A stretch of DNA of 64,000 bases from Gammaproteobacteria bacterium (GCA_025355645.1 JANXZG010000135.1:1-64000), one strand, 5' to 3'; positions 19,109 through 28,778 are shown, counted from the first letter of the stretch. The notes: generated from the letters alone by a model not told the origin. Program-made: numbers and translations.

Positions 19109-20353
19109 TTACTCCAAACTTTCCCCGTGCAAGGTGATGTCGAGGCCCTCACGCTCCTGGTCTTCCGCTACCCTTAGGCCGATCGTGACGTCGATGATTT
19201 TTAGAATGACATAGCTCGCAATGAACCCGTAGACAACGGTCGTCGCCACTCCCTTGAACTGCGCGAGCAGCGATCCGTCAATTCCACTGATCTCACGGTT
19301 TGCGAAAACACCGGTCAGCAGCGCTCCAATAATGCCGCCGATGCCATGCACACCGAATGCGTCGAGCGAATCGTCGTAACCGACCGCTCGCTTCAGCGAC
19401 GTGGCGGCGAGGTAACAGATCACACCCGCCGCAAGCCCAATCGCCGCAGCCCCTGACGGGCTGACAAAACCGGCGGCCGGCATGACTGCAACCAACCCCG
19501 CGACCGCGCCGGAGGCGATTCCTAGAACACTTGGCTTGCCCATCCGCAGCCACTCGGCCGACATCCACGCCAGGGCCGCAGCGGCAGTCGCAATCTGCGT
19601 CGCCAGCATGGCCATACCCGCGCGTCCATCCGCCGCGAACGCGGAACCTGCGTTAAAGCCAAACCATCCGACCCACAGGAGCGAGGCGCCGATCAGGGTG
19701 AGCGTCAGGTTGTGCGGTTGCATCGACTCTCGTCCATATCCCAGGCGCTTGCCGAGCACGAGGCAGCTGGCAAGTCCGGCGACGCCTGCGTTGATATGCA
19801 CGACCGTCCCACCGGCGTAGTCCAGCACGCCGACGGCGTTCAGCCAGCCATCCGGCTCCCACACCCAGTGGGCAACCGGTGCATAGACGATCAGCAACCA
19901 TGCCGCCACGAAGAGCAGCATCGCCGAGAATTTCATGCGTTCTGCGAACGCGCCCGCGATCAGCGCTGGCGTGATGATCGCAAAGGTCAGCTGGAACATC
20001 GCGAACACCGATTCCGGTATGGTCGGGGCTAGGCGCGATACGCTGAGCCGGTTGCCATTTTCCCCGTGAGCATAGGCAACCCCGTTGAACAGCGCCCGCG
20101 AGAGCCCACCCAGGTACGCGCTGCCCGGACTGAATGCCCAGGAGTAGCCGATCAACCCCCACAGGATCGTTACCAGGCAGGTCACGGCAAAGCTCTGCAT
20201 CAGGGTCGACAGCACGTTTTTCTTGCGCACCATCCCGCCATAAAACAGCGCGAGACCCGGAATCGTCATCATCAGCACGAGCGCCGTCGCGGTCAGCATC
20301 CAGGCCGTATCACCCGCGCTGATAGTATTGGTGCTAACCAGTGTGGGCATCAC
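19109..20353 (-). CDS. amtB: ammonium transporter
   Basis: Inner-membrane ammonia/ammonium channel of the Amt/MEP/Rh family. It has 414 residues from GTG at 20353, or 413 from the adjacent ATG at 20350. Eleven membrane helices are expected. Visible hallmarks are TALVLMMTIPGLALFYGGMV in helix 1, the pore twin histidines (VVHINAG and DAFGVHGIGG), GASLLWVGWFGFNAGSA and the cytoplasmic tail. No glnK lies next to it, although glnK-amtB pairing is almost universal in related bacteria. A sigma-54 element lies only 9-12 bases upstream of the start, which fits NtrC-type nitrogen control but leaves almost no leader. Confidence 0.95.
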   Translation of the reverse strand: MMPTLVSTNTISAGDTAWMLTATALVLMMTIPGLALFYGGMVRKKNVLSTLMQSFAVTCLVTILWGLIGYSWAFSPGSAYLGGLSRALFNGVAYAHGENGNRLSVSRLAPTIPESVFAMFQLTFAIITPALIAGAFAERMKFSAMLLFVAAWLLIVYAPVAHWVWEPDGWLNAVGVLDYAGGTVVHINAGVAGLASCLVLGKRLGYGRESMQPHNLTLTLIGASLLWVGWFGFNAGSAFAADGRAGMAMLATQIATAAAALAWMSAEWLRMGKPSVLGIASGAVAGLVAVMPAAGFVSPSGAAAIGLAAGVICYLAATSLKRAVGYDDSLDAFGVHGIGGIIGALLTGVFANREISGIDGSLLAQFKGVATTVVYGFIASYVILKIIDVTIGLRVAEDQEREGLDITLHGESLE

Positions 20354-20362
20354 TGAATGACA

Positions 20363-20378
20363 AGCACCGAGCGTGCCA
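20363..20378 (-). promoter_or_regulatory. sigma-54 (-24/-12) promoter of amtB
   Basis: On the minus strand TGGCACG, four bases and GTGCT match the RpoN consensus TGGCACG-N4-TTGC(A/T) at 11 of 12 positions, with the invariant GG and GC exactly ten bases apart. The predicted transcription start (about 12 bases after GC) falls near 20352, right at the amtB start codon. Near-consensus sequence directly before an ammonium transporter gene makes chance unlikely. Confidence 0.8.
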
Positions 20379-20420
20379 AATACAGCTAATGGTTCCTAAT
20401 CAGGGGCTTAGCCAAAATGT

Positions 20421-20446
20421 GGCGGTGATTTCGCATCACTGCCGCC
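20421..20446. promoter_or_regulatory. palindrome upstream of sigma-54 promoter, candidate enhancer site
   Basis: GGCGGTGAT, five bases, ATCACTGCCGCC forms an interrupted inverted repeat centred about 80 bases before the predicted amtB start site. Position fits a site for a sigma-54 activator such as NtrC, but it does not match the usual NtrC half-site TGCACC. It could also act as a terminator for the upstream minus-strand gene. Confidence 0.4.
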
Positions 20447-20499
20447 CCGATGCCGTGCCCAGCCCGCGGCGCCGCTGCACTATCTTGGCGCACCCGGCT

Positions 20500-23394
20500 T
20501 TAGCGAAGGGACATCTCGAGCCGCACTTCTCCGCCCTCGACTTTCGCCTTGTCGCTCTGCACCAGAAACACTCGCTCCGGATCGAGTTGCGTATCGCTCA
20601 GCAATGCGCTTTGCAAGGAAAGCGCACGCTGCTGGCCAAGTTCGAGTAATTCAGCGTCGCTGACCGCGATGTGCTTGCGCACTTCGGCGTCGAGAAAATC
20701 CGCCTTCTGTGCCTCGGTCTTTGTGGCATCGGGGTACGTAGGTTCGGCGCCTACGCTGCTGAGGTACAGCGCGTGCAGCAAAAACAGCCGCGAGGCGCCG
20801 GATTTCGCCATTTGCCCAGCCTTGAGCTGCGCCTGCAATTTCGCGTCGATCAGCGCCGGCCGGTCAAGGTCCGCGACCATGGCGATCGGCAAGTCGAGCT
20901 TGAGCTGTGGCCGCTCCGCAAGCGCCTTAGCGATGGACTTCAGCCGATCGCCAGCGGCTGCATCGAGGGCAGCACTCCCCGGGTGGAAATCCACGAACTG
21001 CAGGTCCGGTCCGCCGCCCCCCGAGAATAAGGAACCGAGCATCGCGAACGGCGCCGTAACGAGCTTCTCGAGGGTATTGACCAGCACTTTCCCGATGATC
21101 GGCCAGATCCTGAATTGCGGGTCATCGAGAGAGCCGCTGACGGGCACATTCAGATCAATGACGCCGTTTCGATCCTTGAGCAGGGCTACCGCAAGCTTAA
21201 TCGGCAGGCTCACCGCGTCCTTGCTTTCCGTCTTGTCGCCAAACTCGAGCTGATCGATCGTTACGTGATGCTGTGCGTCGAGCTTGCGGCCATTCAGTTT
21301 ATAGTGCAGCTCGGTCGTGAGTTTGCCCTTCGTGATGTTGTAACCCGCAAATTTCCCGGAATAGGGATTGATGATGCTGAGCTCGATATTTCGAAAGCTC
21401 ATCGCGACATCCGAGTACAGCGCTGGGCTGAGCAAGTTGACTTGGCCCGCGATGGTCACCGGCGAGAACTCATCCACCTCGCCCTTCAGGTCGACAGTCG
21501 CGCGCGATTCCGCGCGCGAGGATAGGCCCGTCACCGACCCGTTCAGTTTCTGTATTCCAGCGGAAAAATTCGGGTTGATCGAGAAATCAGAGAAATTCAC
21601 CGTGCTATCGCCGATCTCGACCTTGCGGATAGCGACCAACAACGCAGAGCTGCGCGAAGCGGAATCTGGCGCCGGGGCGGGCGCAGGCGACGAGGCTTGT
21701 GCGGGCGCGGCATTCTTTTGCTTCGATATGCGAAGCACGCGATCCAAGTTCAGCGTGCCGTCCGCCTCAATGATCGTGCGGGAATATAATTTTCGGGCGA
21801 GGACGCGATCGATTTCAAGGCGCGCCGGCTGTTGCTGATAGGAAAAATTCTGCAGATTCAGGCTGTCCCAATTCAGGAAATCCGCCTGCAGTCCATTGTC
21901 TGTTGTATGCAGCGCGGCAACGCCAATTGCGCCCTTGATCGCTAGCATCGGCTTGGCTGCGCCGTATCGTAGTTGCAGATCTGCGCCGAGCTGGCCGCTT
22001 TTTACGGTCATTGCCGTGAACCTGGCAACATAGGGCTGCAGCGCGGTCAGGTCGACCTTAGCCGCCTGCAAGCCGATATCCGCCGCCAGTGGCGCAGGCG
22101 TCACCGATCCGGCGACGCCCAGATGCCCGCCCGAATTGATCGTCATGTCCAGCTTGACCTGAACCGGCTTCGACAGATCTAGGCTCGCGTCCTCGATAAC
22201 CAGCGACACCGGAGTCAGCGCGAATTTTGCGGACGGAGTCAGGCTGCGATCCTCGAATGTGACGCTGCCTTCCTGCAGCGCGAAATCGCGTAGCGATACT
22301 CGCCAGGCCGGATCAGACGCCGCGGCCGCTGCAATGGGGCTGGCCGGGGCAGTCGGCACCGCCGGCGTAGCGCCGGGCGGCAGAGTAGCAAGCTGCATCA
22401 GGTTCAGGGATTTATCGGCATTCATCCAGGCCGCCGCGTGCAGTCCCTTAACCGCGATGGAATCGACCCTGACCTCACGGTGGCCAAGATCCAGCGTCGT
22501 CATTCCGACGCGAAGTTCAGGTATGCCGATCAGATCGACATCGCCGCCCTTGGCGCGTAATCCAAGGCCGGCGATGTCTAACTGCTTTAAGCTGAGGAGA
22601 AGATCCAGGCGATCTTTGAGCGAAACCCGGTAGGTCCCGTCAAGGTTGATCGTTCCGGCGCTGATCGCGAAGTTCACGCGACTCTCGATGTACTCCCAAA
22701 TTGTCGTGGCCCGCAGTCCGATCAGGCTGAACTGGCCATCCGATTCCAGTGTCGGCAGGCTGAGGTGTCCATGCCACTCGATGCGCTCATCATTGCGCGT
22801 CTTTCCAGAAAAATTGAACATCCCGCCATCGAATCCCGTGCTGAAATCGTGCAGGTCGAACTCTATCGGCTCGATGCGCGTCGAGAATGTCGGGCTGCGG
22901 CTCTGATCCTCGAACGTCACGAGTCCACGGTTGACCTGGAACAGGCCGATCTGCACCCGCGGCAGCGGCTGAGGGGATTTTTCCGGAGGCTGGGCCACGG
23001 AATTTTTAGGCCGCAACTGCATCAGGTTGACGGAGCCGTCCGCAGCGACGGCCGCATCAACGAACGGCGCGTCCAGCACGATGTCCCCGAACACCAGCGC
23101 CCCGCGCCAGATGGAGGCAAATCTGAGGTCGACGGAAAAATGCTCGAAACCCAGCAGCTTGGCCCCGTTCGCCCCCGGCAGTGAAAAATCCTGCATCTGC
23201 ATGCGCAGCCGCAAGGGATTGATGCGTAAATCGCCCACCGTGGGCGTGACACCCAATGTCTTCTCGATATTCTGGACCAGCAGACTGCGCACCAGTCGCG
23301 GGGCGAGGAAGAATCCCGCCAGCGTGTAGATGACCAACAGTAGTGCGACGACCGCCAGTGCCCGGGCGGTCTTTGTTCTCAGGAAATTGGCCAA
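20500..23394 (-). CDS. DUF748 / AsmA-like envelope protein
   Basis: Large 964-residue protein with one N-terminal membrane helix (ALAVVALLLVIYTLAGFFLA) and a long periplasmic part made of repeated AsmA-like beta segments. These include VGDLRINPLRLRMQMQDFSL, INLDGTYRVSLKDRL and SVTFEDRSLTP...IEDASLDLS. The second half carries the DUF748 signature and ends with an OmpA-like fold (FVDFHPGSAALDAAAGDRL followed by LAERPQLKLDL). AsmA-superfamily proteins are implicated in phospholipid transport or outer-membrane assembly; this is family knowledge, not shown here. Starts at TTG, with GGAGG seven bases upstream. It lies 28 bases after der and may be the last gene of that operon. Confidence 0.88.
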   Translation of the reverse strand: MANFLRTKTARALAVVALLLVIYTLAGFFLAPRLVRSLLVQNIEKTLGVTPTVGDLRINPLRLRMQMQDFSLPGANGAKLLGFEHFSVDLRFASIWRGALVFGDIVLDAPFVDAAVAADGSVNLMQLRPKNSVAQPPEKSPQPLPRVQIGLFQVNRGLVTFEDQSRSPTFSTRIEPIEFDLHDFSTGFDGGMFNFSGKTRNDERIEWHGHLSLPTLESDGQFSLIGLRATTIWEYIESRVNFAISAGTINLDGTYRVSLKDRLDLLLSLKQLDIAGLGLRAKGGDVDLIGIPELRVGMTTLDLGHREVRVDSIAVKGLHAAAWMNADKSLNLMQLATLPPGATPAVPTAPASPIAAAAASDPAWRVSLRDFALQEGSVTFEDRSLTPSAKFALTPVSLVIEDASLDLSKPVQVKLDMTINSGGHLGVAGSVTPAPLAADIGLQAAKVDLTALQPYVARFTAMTVKSGQLGADLQLRYGAAKPMLAIKGAIGVAALHTTDNGLQADFLNWDSLNLQNFSYQQQPARLEIDRVLARKLYSRTIIEADGTLNLDRVLRISKQKNAAPAQASSPAPAPAPDSASRSSALLVAIRKVEIGDSTVNFSDFSINPNFSAGIQKLNGSVTGLSSRAESRATVDLKGEVDEFSPVTIAGQVNLLSPALYSDVAMSFRNIELSIINPYSGKFAGYNITKGKLTTELHYKLNGRKLDAQHHVTIDQLEFGDKTESKDAVSLPIKLAVALLKDRNGVIDLNVPVSGSLDDPQFRIWPIIGKVLVNTLEKLVTAPFAMLGSLFSGGGGPDLQFVDFHPGSAALDAAAGDRLKSIAKALAERPQLKLDLPIAMVADLDRPALIDAKLQAQLKAGQMAKSGASRLFLLHALYLSSVGAEPTYPDATKTEAQKADFLDAEVRKHIAVSDAELLELGQQRALSLQSALLSDTQLDPERVFLVQSDKAKVEGGEVRLEMSLR

Positions 23395-23422
23395 GGCTGT
23401 CCCTCCCGCGATCGCGCCTAGT

Positions 23423-24805
23423 CTAGCGCTTATTTCGCTGGACCAGTCGCTTGCGCTTTCGAACCTGGCGCGGCGTCAGCGGGTTCTTTTTTCCAGCAAA
23501 TGGATTCTCCTCACCGCGAAAGATCACGCGCACCGGCGTACCCATCAGGTCGAACGCCTTGCGGTACACATTGACGAGATAGCGCCGGTAGGCCTCTGGC
23601 ACATGCTCGGTCTGGTTGCCATGGATCACGATGACGGGCGGATTGCGTCCGCCCTGGTGCGCATAACGCAACTTGATGCGGCGTCCACGCACCACTGGGG
23701 GCGGGTGGCTCTCCATGGCCCCTTCCAGCACGCGGGTCAGGTGCGGAGTCGTCATTTCGCGCATTGCAGCGGCAAACACGCTCTTGATTGACGCGAACAA
23801 TTCGCCGACGCCGCTGCCATGACGCGCCGAAATGAAATGCAAGGGCGCAAAATCGGCAAACGGAATGCGCTGCTCTATTTGCTGGCGTATCAGGTCGCGC
23901 TGCTCGGTGGGTATGTTGTCCCACTTGTTGATGGCAACCACCAGCGCCCGCCCCTGCTCGATGACCGTACCGAGCAGGCTCGCATCCTGTTCGGCCACCG
24001 TGTCATGGGCATCCATCACGGCGACCACGACGTGGGCCGTCTCGATCGCCTGCAACGTCTTGATGACGCTGAATTTCTCGATGGCATCATCGACTTTTGC
24101 ACGGCGCCTGACGCCAGCGGTGTCAATCAGCGTGTAGAGTTCGCCGTCCCGCTCGAAGGGCACGAGGACCGCATCCCGGGTGGTCCCCGGCTGGTCGAAT
24201 GCCACCATGCGATTCTCGCCCAGGATGCGGTTGATCAGGGTACTCTTGCCGACATTCGGACGGCCGATCACGGCCACCTTGATGCCAGTCATCTCCGGGC
24301 CGTCCTGCGGATCGGGCAGCAGCCCCGCGAGCACTGTCTCCAGCAGCGAGATCACGCCCTGGTTGTGCTCTGCCGCAATCGGCAAGGGTTCACCGAGTCC
24401 CAGGCCATGGAAGTCCGCCACGGCGATATCGGCATCGAAGCCTTCGGTCTTGTTGACAGCGAGGAACACGGGCTTGCCGCTGCGATGCGCGAGGCGCGCG
24501 ACAAACTGATCCTGCGGCGTCACGCCGGCGCGGCCGTCAACGATGACGATCAGGCGGTCCGCTTCACTGATGGCCCGATCGGTTTGCGCAATCATCAGGC
24601 TTTCTATGGCGTCGGCATTTTCCACGAGGCCACCGGTATCGATGACGATGCACGGGACATCGGTGCGCCGCGCAAAGCCATACTGCCGGTCGCGTGTCAG
24701 GCCCGGCAGGTCCGCGACCAAGGCATCGCGGGTGCCGGTCATGGAATTGAACAGCGTCGACTTTCCGACGTTCGGCCTGCCGATTAGCGCAACGACCGGT
24801 AACAA
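23423..24805 (-). CDS. der: ribosome-biogenesis GTPase Der (EngA)
   Basis: Essential GTPase with two tandem G domains acting in 50S subunit assembly. G1 motifs GRPNVGKST occur twice (near the start and near residue 185). The switch/G3 boxes are DLPGLTRDRQYG with DTGG, and DQPGTTRD with DTAG; the G4 boxes are NKTEG and NKWD. The KH-like C-terminal domain contains RVIFRGEENPFAG. The family normally begins directly at MLPVVALIGRPN, which corresponds here to TTG at 24805. An ATG at 24865 would add 20 atypical residues and overlap bamB by 50 bases. The gene lies 10 bases after bamB. Confidence 0.96.
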   Translation of the reverse strand: MLPVVALIGRPNVGKSTLFNSMTGTRDALVADLPGLTRDRQYGFARRTDVPCIVIDTGGLVENADAIESLMIAQTDRAISEADRLIVIVDGRAGVTPQDQFVARLAHRSGKPVFLAVNKTEGFDADIAVADFHGLGLGEPLPIAAEHNQGVISLLETVLAGLLPDPQDGPEMTGIKVAVIGRPNVGKSTLINRILGENRMVAFDQPGTTRDAVLVPFERDGELYTLIDTAGVRRRAKVDDAIEKFSVIKTLQAIETAHVVVAVMDAHDTVAEQDASLLGTVIEQGRALVVAINKWDNIPTEQRDLIRQQIEQRIPFADFAPLHFISARHGSGVGELFASIKSVFAAAMREMTTPHLTRVLEGAMESHPPPVVRGRRIKLRYAHQGGRNPPVIVIHGNQTEHVPEAYRRYLVNVYRKAFDLMGTPVRVIFRGEENPFAGKKNPLTPRQVRKRKRLVQRNKR

Positions 24806-24815
24806 GGCATTATCT

Positions 24816-25973
24816 CTACGGCTTTTTTGCCGGCGTTGCGCGATAGGCCGCCAGATCGCCCGCATCTGTCATGACCACGACGGTGTCGCCGACGGCTATG
24901 GGTGGGTTTGTGACCCGGTATTTCGCGACATGCTCGCGTGCGACCAATGCGCCGGTTTTCTTGTCCAGCCAATGCACGTAGCCCTGGTAGTCCGCCACGA
25001 CAATTGCCGTGCTGGTCATCGCCGGAGTGCTAAGGTTGCGCCGCCGGATCTTGTCGTTGTGCCACAACTCAGAACCATCGCGCTGGCGCAGCGCCACTAC
25101 GACCCCATCCGCCTGCGCAATATAGACAGTTTCGCCGTCAACGGTAAGGCCGCGATTGCTCGACATATCGTGTGCCCACCAGATCTGGCCGCTATCAAGC
25201 GCGAGCATCGCGACGCGGCCCTGGAATCCCACCGCATAGACGTCATCGCCGAGGACGCGCACCGCTGAATCCACATCAACCAGGCGCTCGAGCTCGGTGC
25301 GCCCATGAGGCGAGGAAAGAGTCGTATCCCAGACGGTATCGCCGTTGGTCAGCGATACCGCCATCATTTTGCCGTTGTCGAATCCGCAGATCGCGACATC
25401 CTTTGCGATTACCGGTGTCGCCGTACCGCGCAGGCTGAGGCGCGGTACCTGCTGCTCGACCGCCCAGATCTCCCTGCCTGTCTGGATATCGAGCCCGCGC
25501 AGGTGCCCATCGACCGAGCGCAGCACAATGATTTTTTCGCTGATGGCAGGCGCCGACAGCAATTCGGAATTGACGCGCACGCGCCATAATTCCTTGCCGG
25601 AGGCCTCGGCGAGCGCGACCACGTTGCCCTTGCTGGAAACGATGACAACGACCCCGCTGCCGGCGACCGGCCCTGCCGACAGTGGCAGCTTCAGATCGGC
25701 GCGCCACAGCTGGCGCCCAGCGTCGAGCGTAAGCGCCACGACTTCGCCCTTGTGGGATGCTGCGAACACGTTGCCGGAATCCACCGTGGGACCCAGCCCC
25801 AGGCGCAAAACCATCTGCTTCTTGCCGCCGCCCACACCGGTGCTCCAGAGTTTCTTGACGGCAAGGGTCGCCGGAAAATCCACTAGCTTAGCCGGTGGCT
25901 CGACATCCTTGTCCTTGCTGCATCCGGCCGCGATCAGCATGGCGGCCAGGCCCAGCGCGAGAGGTAACCGCAT
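24816..25973 (-). CDS. bamB: outer-membrane assembly lipoprotein BamB
   Basis: Lipoprotein subunit of the BAM complex that inserts beta-barrel proteins into the outer membrane. The 385 residues start with a signal peptide and lipobox MLIAAGCSK, and the rest is a PQQ-like eight-bladed propeller. Blade repeats such as GKELWRVRV, GREIWAVEQ and GSELWHNDK are spaced at about 40 residues. It overlaps yfgM (at 25973), and the order yfgM-bamB-der is the canonical one. Confidence 0.95.
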   Translation of the reverse strand: MRLPLALGLAAMLIAAGCSKDKDVEPPAKLVDFPATLAVKKLWSTGVGGGKKQMVLRLGLGPTVDSGNVFAASHKGEVVALTLDAGRQLWRADLKLPLSAGPVAGSGVVVIVSSKGNVVALAEASGKELWRVRVNSELLSAPAISEKIIVLRSVDGHLRGLDIQTGREIWAVEQQVPRLSLRGTATPVIAKDVAICGFDNGKMMAVSLTNGDTVWDTTLSSPHGRTELERLVDVDSAVRVLGDDVYAVGFQGRVAMLALDSGQIWWAHDMSSNRGLTVDGETVYIAQADGVVVALRQRDGSELWHNDKIRRRNLSTPAMTSTAIVVADYQGYVHWLDKKTGALVAREHVAKYRVTNPPIAVGDTVVVMTDAGDLAAYRATPAKKP

Positions 25974-26638
25974 TATGGCTTTGCCTTATTTTCGGGCGGG
26001 TTGACGGTAGCGCCCAGGTCGGCGATTTTGAGTTCCAGGACGGCGGAGTCCGGGCTGCGCTGATCGGCGCCCGTAAGGGCCGCGCGATATTCGCGGATCG
26101 CGCCGCTGACATCCTTTTTGACGGCCAGCGCATCTCCATGCACTTCATGATAGCGGGACTCGAATTTACCCGGCGCAACCGCCGCAAGCGTACTGATGGC
26201 ATCGTCAGGCTTACCCTGGTCGATCTGCACGCGCGCAAGGCGCAGGCGGGCGATATGGCGAAGCTGCGAATCCTTTGAGTTGTTCATGACGAGACTCAAC
26301 TGCTCGATCGCGCTGGCATCCTGTCCGTCGTCGATCGCCAGGCGCGCCAGCATCAGCTCAGCCTGGTCGGCATAGGGACTCGACGGATAGTTCTTGACGA
26401 TCACGGCGGCGGTGGCTTTCGCAGCGGTGCGATCGTTCGCATCGATGGAGGCCGTCATCAGGCTGAACTGCGCGGCCGCGTTCAGGTCCTGCGTATCGCG
26501 ATGACCCTGATAAAAGCGATAGCCGTACAGCAACGCGAACGCGAGCGCAACGCCGCCGAGCATCCAAATGCCGTTTTCCCGGACCCATACCTTGATCGCT
26601 TCCCACTGCTCGTCGTCGGTCAATAAATCTTCAGCCAT
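25973..26638 (-). CDS. yfgM: YfgM family TPR protein (SecYEG ancillary subunit)
   Basis: Inner-membrane protein of 221 residues with one N-terminal transmembrane helix (IWMLGGVALAFALLYGYRFY) after a short cytoplasmic segment (LTDDEQWEAIKVWVRENG). A periplasmic TPR-like helical domain follows. In E. coli YfgM associates with SecYEG and PpiD. Sequence and position between hisS and bamB support the assignment. It overlaps bamB at its 3' end and starts two bases after the hisS stop. Confidence 0.92.
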   Translation of the reverse strand: MAEDLLTDDEQWEAIKVWVRENGIWMLGGVALAFALLYGYRFYQGHRDTQDLNAAAQFSLMTASIDANDRTAAKATAAVIVKNYPSSPYADQAELMLARLAIDDGQDASAIEQLSLVMNNSKDSQLRHIARLRLARVQIDQGKPDDAISTLAAVAPGKFESRYHEVHGDALAVKKDVSGAIREYRAALTGADQRSPDSAVLELKIADLGATVNPPENKAKP

Positions 26639-26640
26639 GA

Positions 26641-27933
26641 TTACTCCGCCTTCCCAGCCTTCAGACCCAGCAAAACGCCAATGCGTTCACTTGCACGGGA
26701 AAATTCGCACTCTTCCTGCTCCCGCCCGGCGCGCAGATCCTTGATCGCCACCACTCCACGGGCCATTTCATCCTCACCCAGGACCAGTGCAAACGTTGCG
26801 CCGCTCTTGTCGGCCCGCTTGAACTGCGTCTTGAAATTACCGCCGCCCAGGTTGTACTGCAATCGCAACTGCGGCCAGGCATCGCGCAGCGATTCTGCCA
26901 CCTTGAACGCCTGCGCTTCCGCGGCCGCGCCCGCAATGACCATATAGAGCTGCGGGCGCTGGACTGAACCCGTCAGGCCGAGCTTCTCCATCAGCATCAC
27001 GATGCGTTCCTGACCCATTGCCCAGCCGATTCCTGGTGTCGGAGCAGCGCCCAGCTGCGCGACCAGGCCATCATAACGGCCGCCGGCGCAGACGGAACTT
27101 TGCGCGCCGAGGCCATCGCTGACCCACTCGAACACGGTGCGCGAGTAGTAATCCAGGCCGCGCACCAGCCGCGGCGCGACATGATACTCGATACCGGCGT
27201 TGCGCAGCAGCGCGCAGAGGGCATCGAAGTGCTCGCGCGACTCGCCATCCAGCGAATCGAGCATCACGGGTGCCTGCGCGATCAGGCGCTGCATCTGCGG
27301 ATGCTTGCTGTCGAGGATTCGCAGCGGGTTGCCCTGCAGGCGCCGCTTGCTGTCCTCATCGAGCTGCTCACCGTGCGCGCCAAAATATGCGCCGAGCTGC
27401 TCTCGATAGCCGGTGCGCGCCTGCGGCGTGCCAAGTGAGTTGATCAGCAGTTTTACGTCCGTGAGGCCAAGACGACGCAATATGCGCGCGGACAGCAGGA
27501 TCATCTCGGCGTCAATGTCCGGGCCCGCAAAACCAAAGGCTTCCGCATCGATCTGATGGAACTGGCGAAATCGCCCTGCCTGGGGCCGCTCGCGACGGAA
27601 CATCGGCCCCATGCACCATAACCGCAGCCTTCCATCGCGCAGCAGGCCATTGGATATCACCGCACGCACAATGCCGGCAGTGGCCTCCGGGCGCAGCGTG
27701 ATATGGTCCTCACCCTGATCGACGAAGCTGAACATCTCCTTCTCGACGATGTCGGTAAAATCGCCGATCGAGCGCTTGAACAGCTGCGTTTGCTCGATGA
27801 TTGGCACGCGAAATTCATCGTAGCCATAGGCCGCGAATACCTCCCGGGTAATTCGCTCAAGGTGCTGCCAGGCGGGAGTGGCGGCGGGCAGCAGGTCGTG
27901 CACGCCGCGCAAAGGCTCGATGATCTTGCTCAT
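26641..27933 (-). CDS. hisS: histidyl-tRNA synthetase
   Basis: Class II aminoacyl-tRNA synthetase of 430 residues. Motif 1 lies in the N-terminal part (FAAYGYDEFRVPIIEQTQLF). Motif 2 shows LRPEATAGIVRA and CMGPMFRRERPQAGRFRQFH. The histidine-A loop is VRGLDYYSRTVFEW, and motif 3 is PTPGIGWAMGQERI. The C-terminal anticodon-binding domain starts near QLYMVIAG. Start codon overlaps the rodZ stop by four bases. In E. coli ispG sits directly before hisS; here it is missing. Confidence 0.98.
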   Translation of the reverse strand: MSKIIEPLRGVHDLLPAATPAWQHLERITREVFAAYGYDEFRVPIIEQTQLFKRSIGDFTDIVEKEMFSFVDQGEDHITLRPEATAGIVRAVISNGLLRDGRLRLWCMGPMFRRERPQAGRFRQFHQIDAEAFGFAGPDIDAEMILLSARILRRLGLTDVKLLINSLGTPQARTGYREQLGAYFGAHGEQLDEDSKRRLQGNPLRILDSKHPQMQRLIAQAPVMLDSLDGESREHFDALCALLRNAGIEYHVAPRLVRGLDYYSRTVFEWVSDGLGAQSSVCAGGRYDGLVAQLGAAPTPGIGWAMGQERIVMLMEKLGLTGSVQRPQLYMVIAGAAAEAQAFKVAESLRDAWPQLRLQYNLGGGNFKTQFKRADKSGATFALVLGEDEMARGVVAIKDLRAGREQEECEFSRASERIGVLLGLKAGKAE

Positions 27934-28778
27934 GCGCCCGGGTGCAGCAACCCGTCGGTGCCCACCGTGAAGCGGGCACTATCGCCTTTGATCAGCGATG
28001 GATCAATCGTCGTCTCGCGACCATTGATCTCGACGTGTACGCCACCGACATTGCCAATATAGACACGAAACGGCGCCTTGCCCGTGAGGTTCTTGGTGGT
28101 ATTTCTAGCGTAGCCGTGCAGCAGGCGCTTGCCGGAGGCATCGAATACCTCCACCGCGGACGAGGCTGAGAAAATCAGATGCAGGCGGACATGTCCAACG
28201 ACCGGCGCTTCGGCACGTGCATCAGCCGGCGCATTAGCGGGTGGCATCGGCGCGGAGGCCGTCGCCATTGACGCAGCCGGAATTGCGATATCGGTTGACT
28301 GCGCCGGCGCGGGCGCGGGCTCAGGGACAGCGCGGGGTATTTCCGTCGGCAACGTGACCAGTGGCGTTGCCGCCTGGATCGTGACCCGGTGTTTCCATGG
28401 ACTCCACCAGAACAGCAGCAGCACCAGCAGGATGCCGAGGCCGAGGCTAATCCGGGTCCAGGGCAGTTTCTTGACTCGCGGCGCAATGCGCATGATCCGC
28501 GGGCCAGGCCGTGCGGGCGCCGCCAGCGGCTGCGAGCTGGTCTGCGCCGAATGCGCATCAGGGCCATCGTCGACCACGAGTCCCAGCAACTGCGTGTATT
28601 TGCGCAGGTGGCCCCTGGCATAGACCGACGGTACGCTACGCTCATACGTATCGTCTTCCAGCGCCTCGACGACTGCCTTGTCGAGATACAGGTCTTCCGC
28701 GACCTTTTGCACGGTAAGGCCCTGGCGCTCACGCTCGCGTCGCAACAACGCACCCGTGGATTCGGACGACTGGCTCAT
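27930..28778 (-). CDS. rodZ: RodZ-like HTH membrane protein (DUF4115)
   Basis: Cell-shape protein that links the MreB cytoskeleton to the wall-elongation machinery. The 282 residues contain an N-terminal Cro/HTH_25 helix-turn-helix (about 10-75: LLRRERERQGLTVQKVAEDL, VPSVYARGHLRKYTQLL). A basic segment and one membrane helix follow (ISLGLGILLVLLLFWW, near 115-130). Then come a Pro/Ala-rich linker and a C-terminal DUF4115 beta domain (VEVFDASGKRLLHGYAR). It overlaps pilW and hisS by four bases each, placing it in a tightly coupled translation unit. Confidence 0.9.
   Translation of the reverse strand: MSQSSESTGALLRRERERQGLTVQKVAEDLYLDKAVVEALEDDTYERSVPSVYARGHLRKYTQLLGLVVDDGPDAHSAQTSSQPLAAPARPGPRIMRIAPRVKKLPWTRISLGLGILLVLLLFWWSPWKHRVTIQAATPLVTLPTEIPRAVPEPAPAPAQSTDIAIPAASMATASAPMPPANAPADARAEAPVVGHVRLHLIFSASSAVEVFDASGKRLLHGYARNTTKNLTGKAPFRVYIGNVGGVHVEINGRETTIDPSLIKGDSARFTVGTDGLLHPGA

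Noticed and set aside
23819..24787. A 322-codon plus-strand frame opposite der
   Set aside because: Antisense to a protein with all GTPase motifs; no ribosome binding site or known domain.
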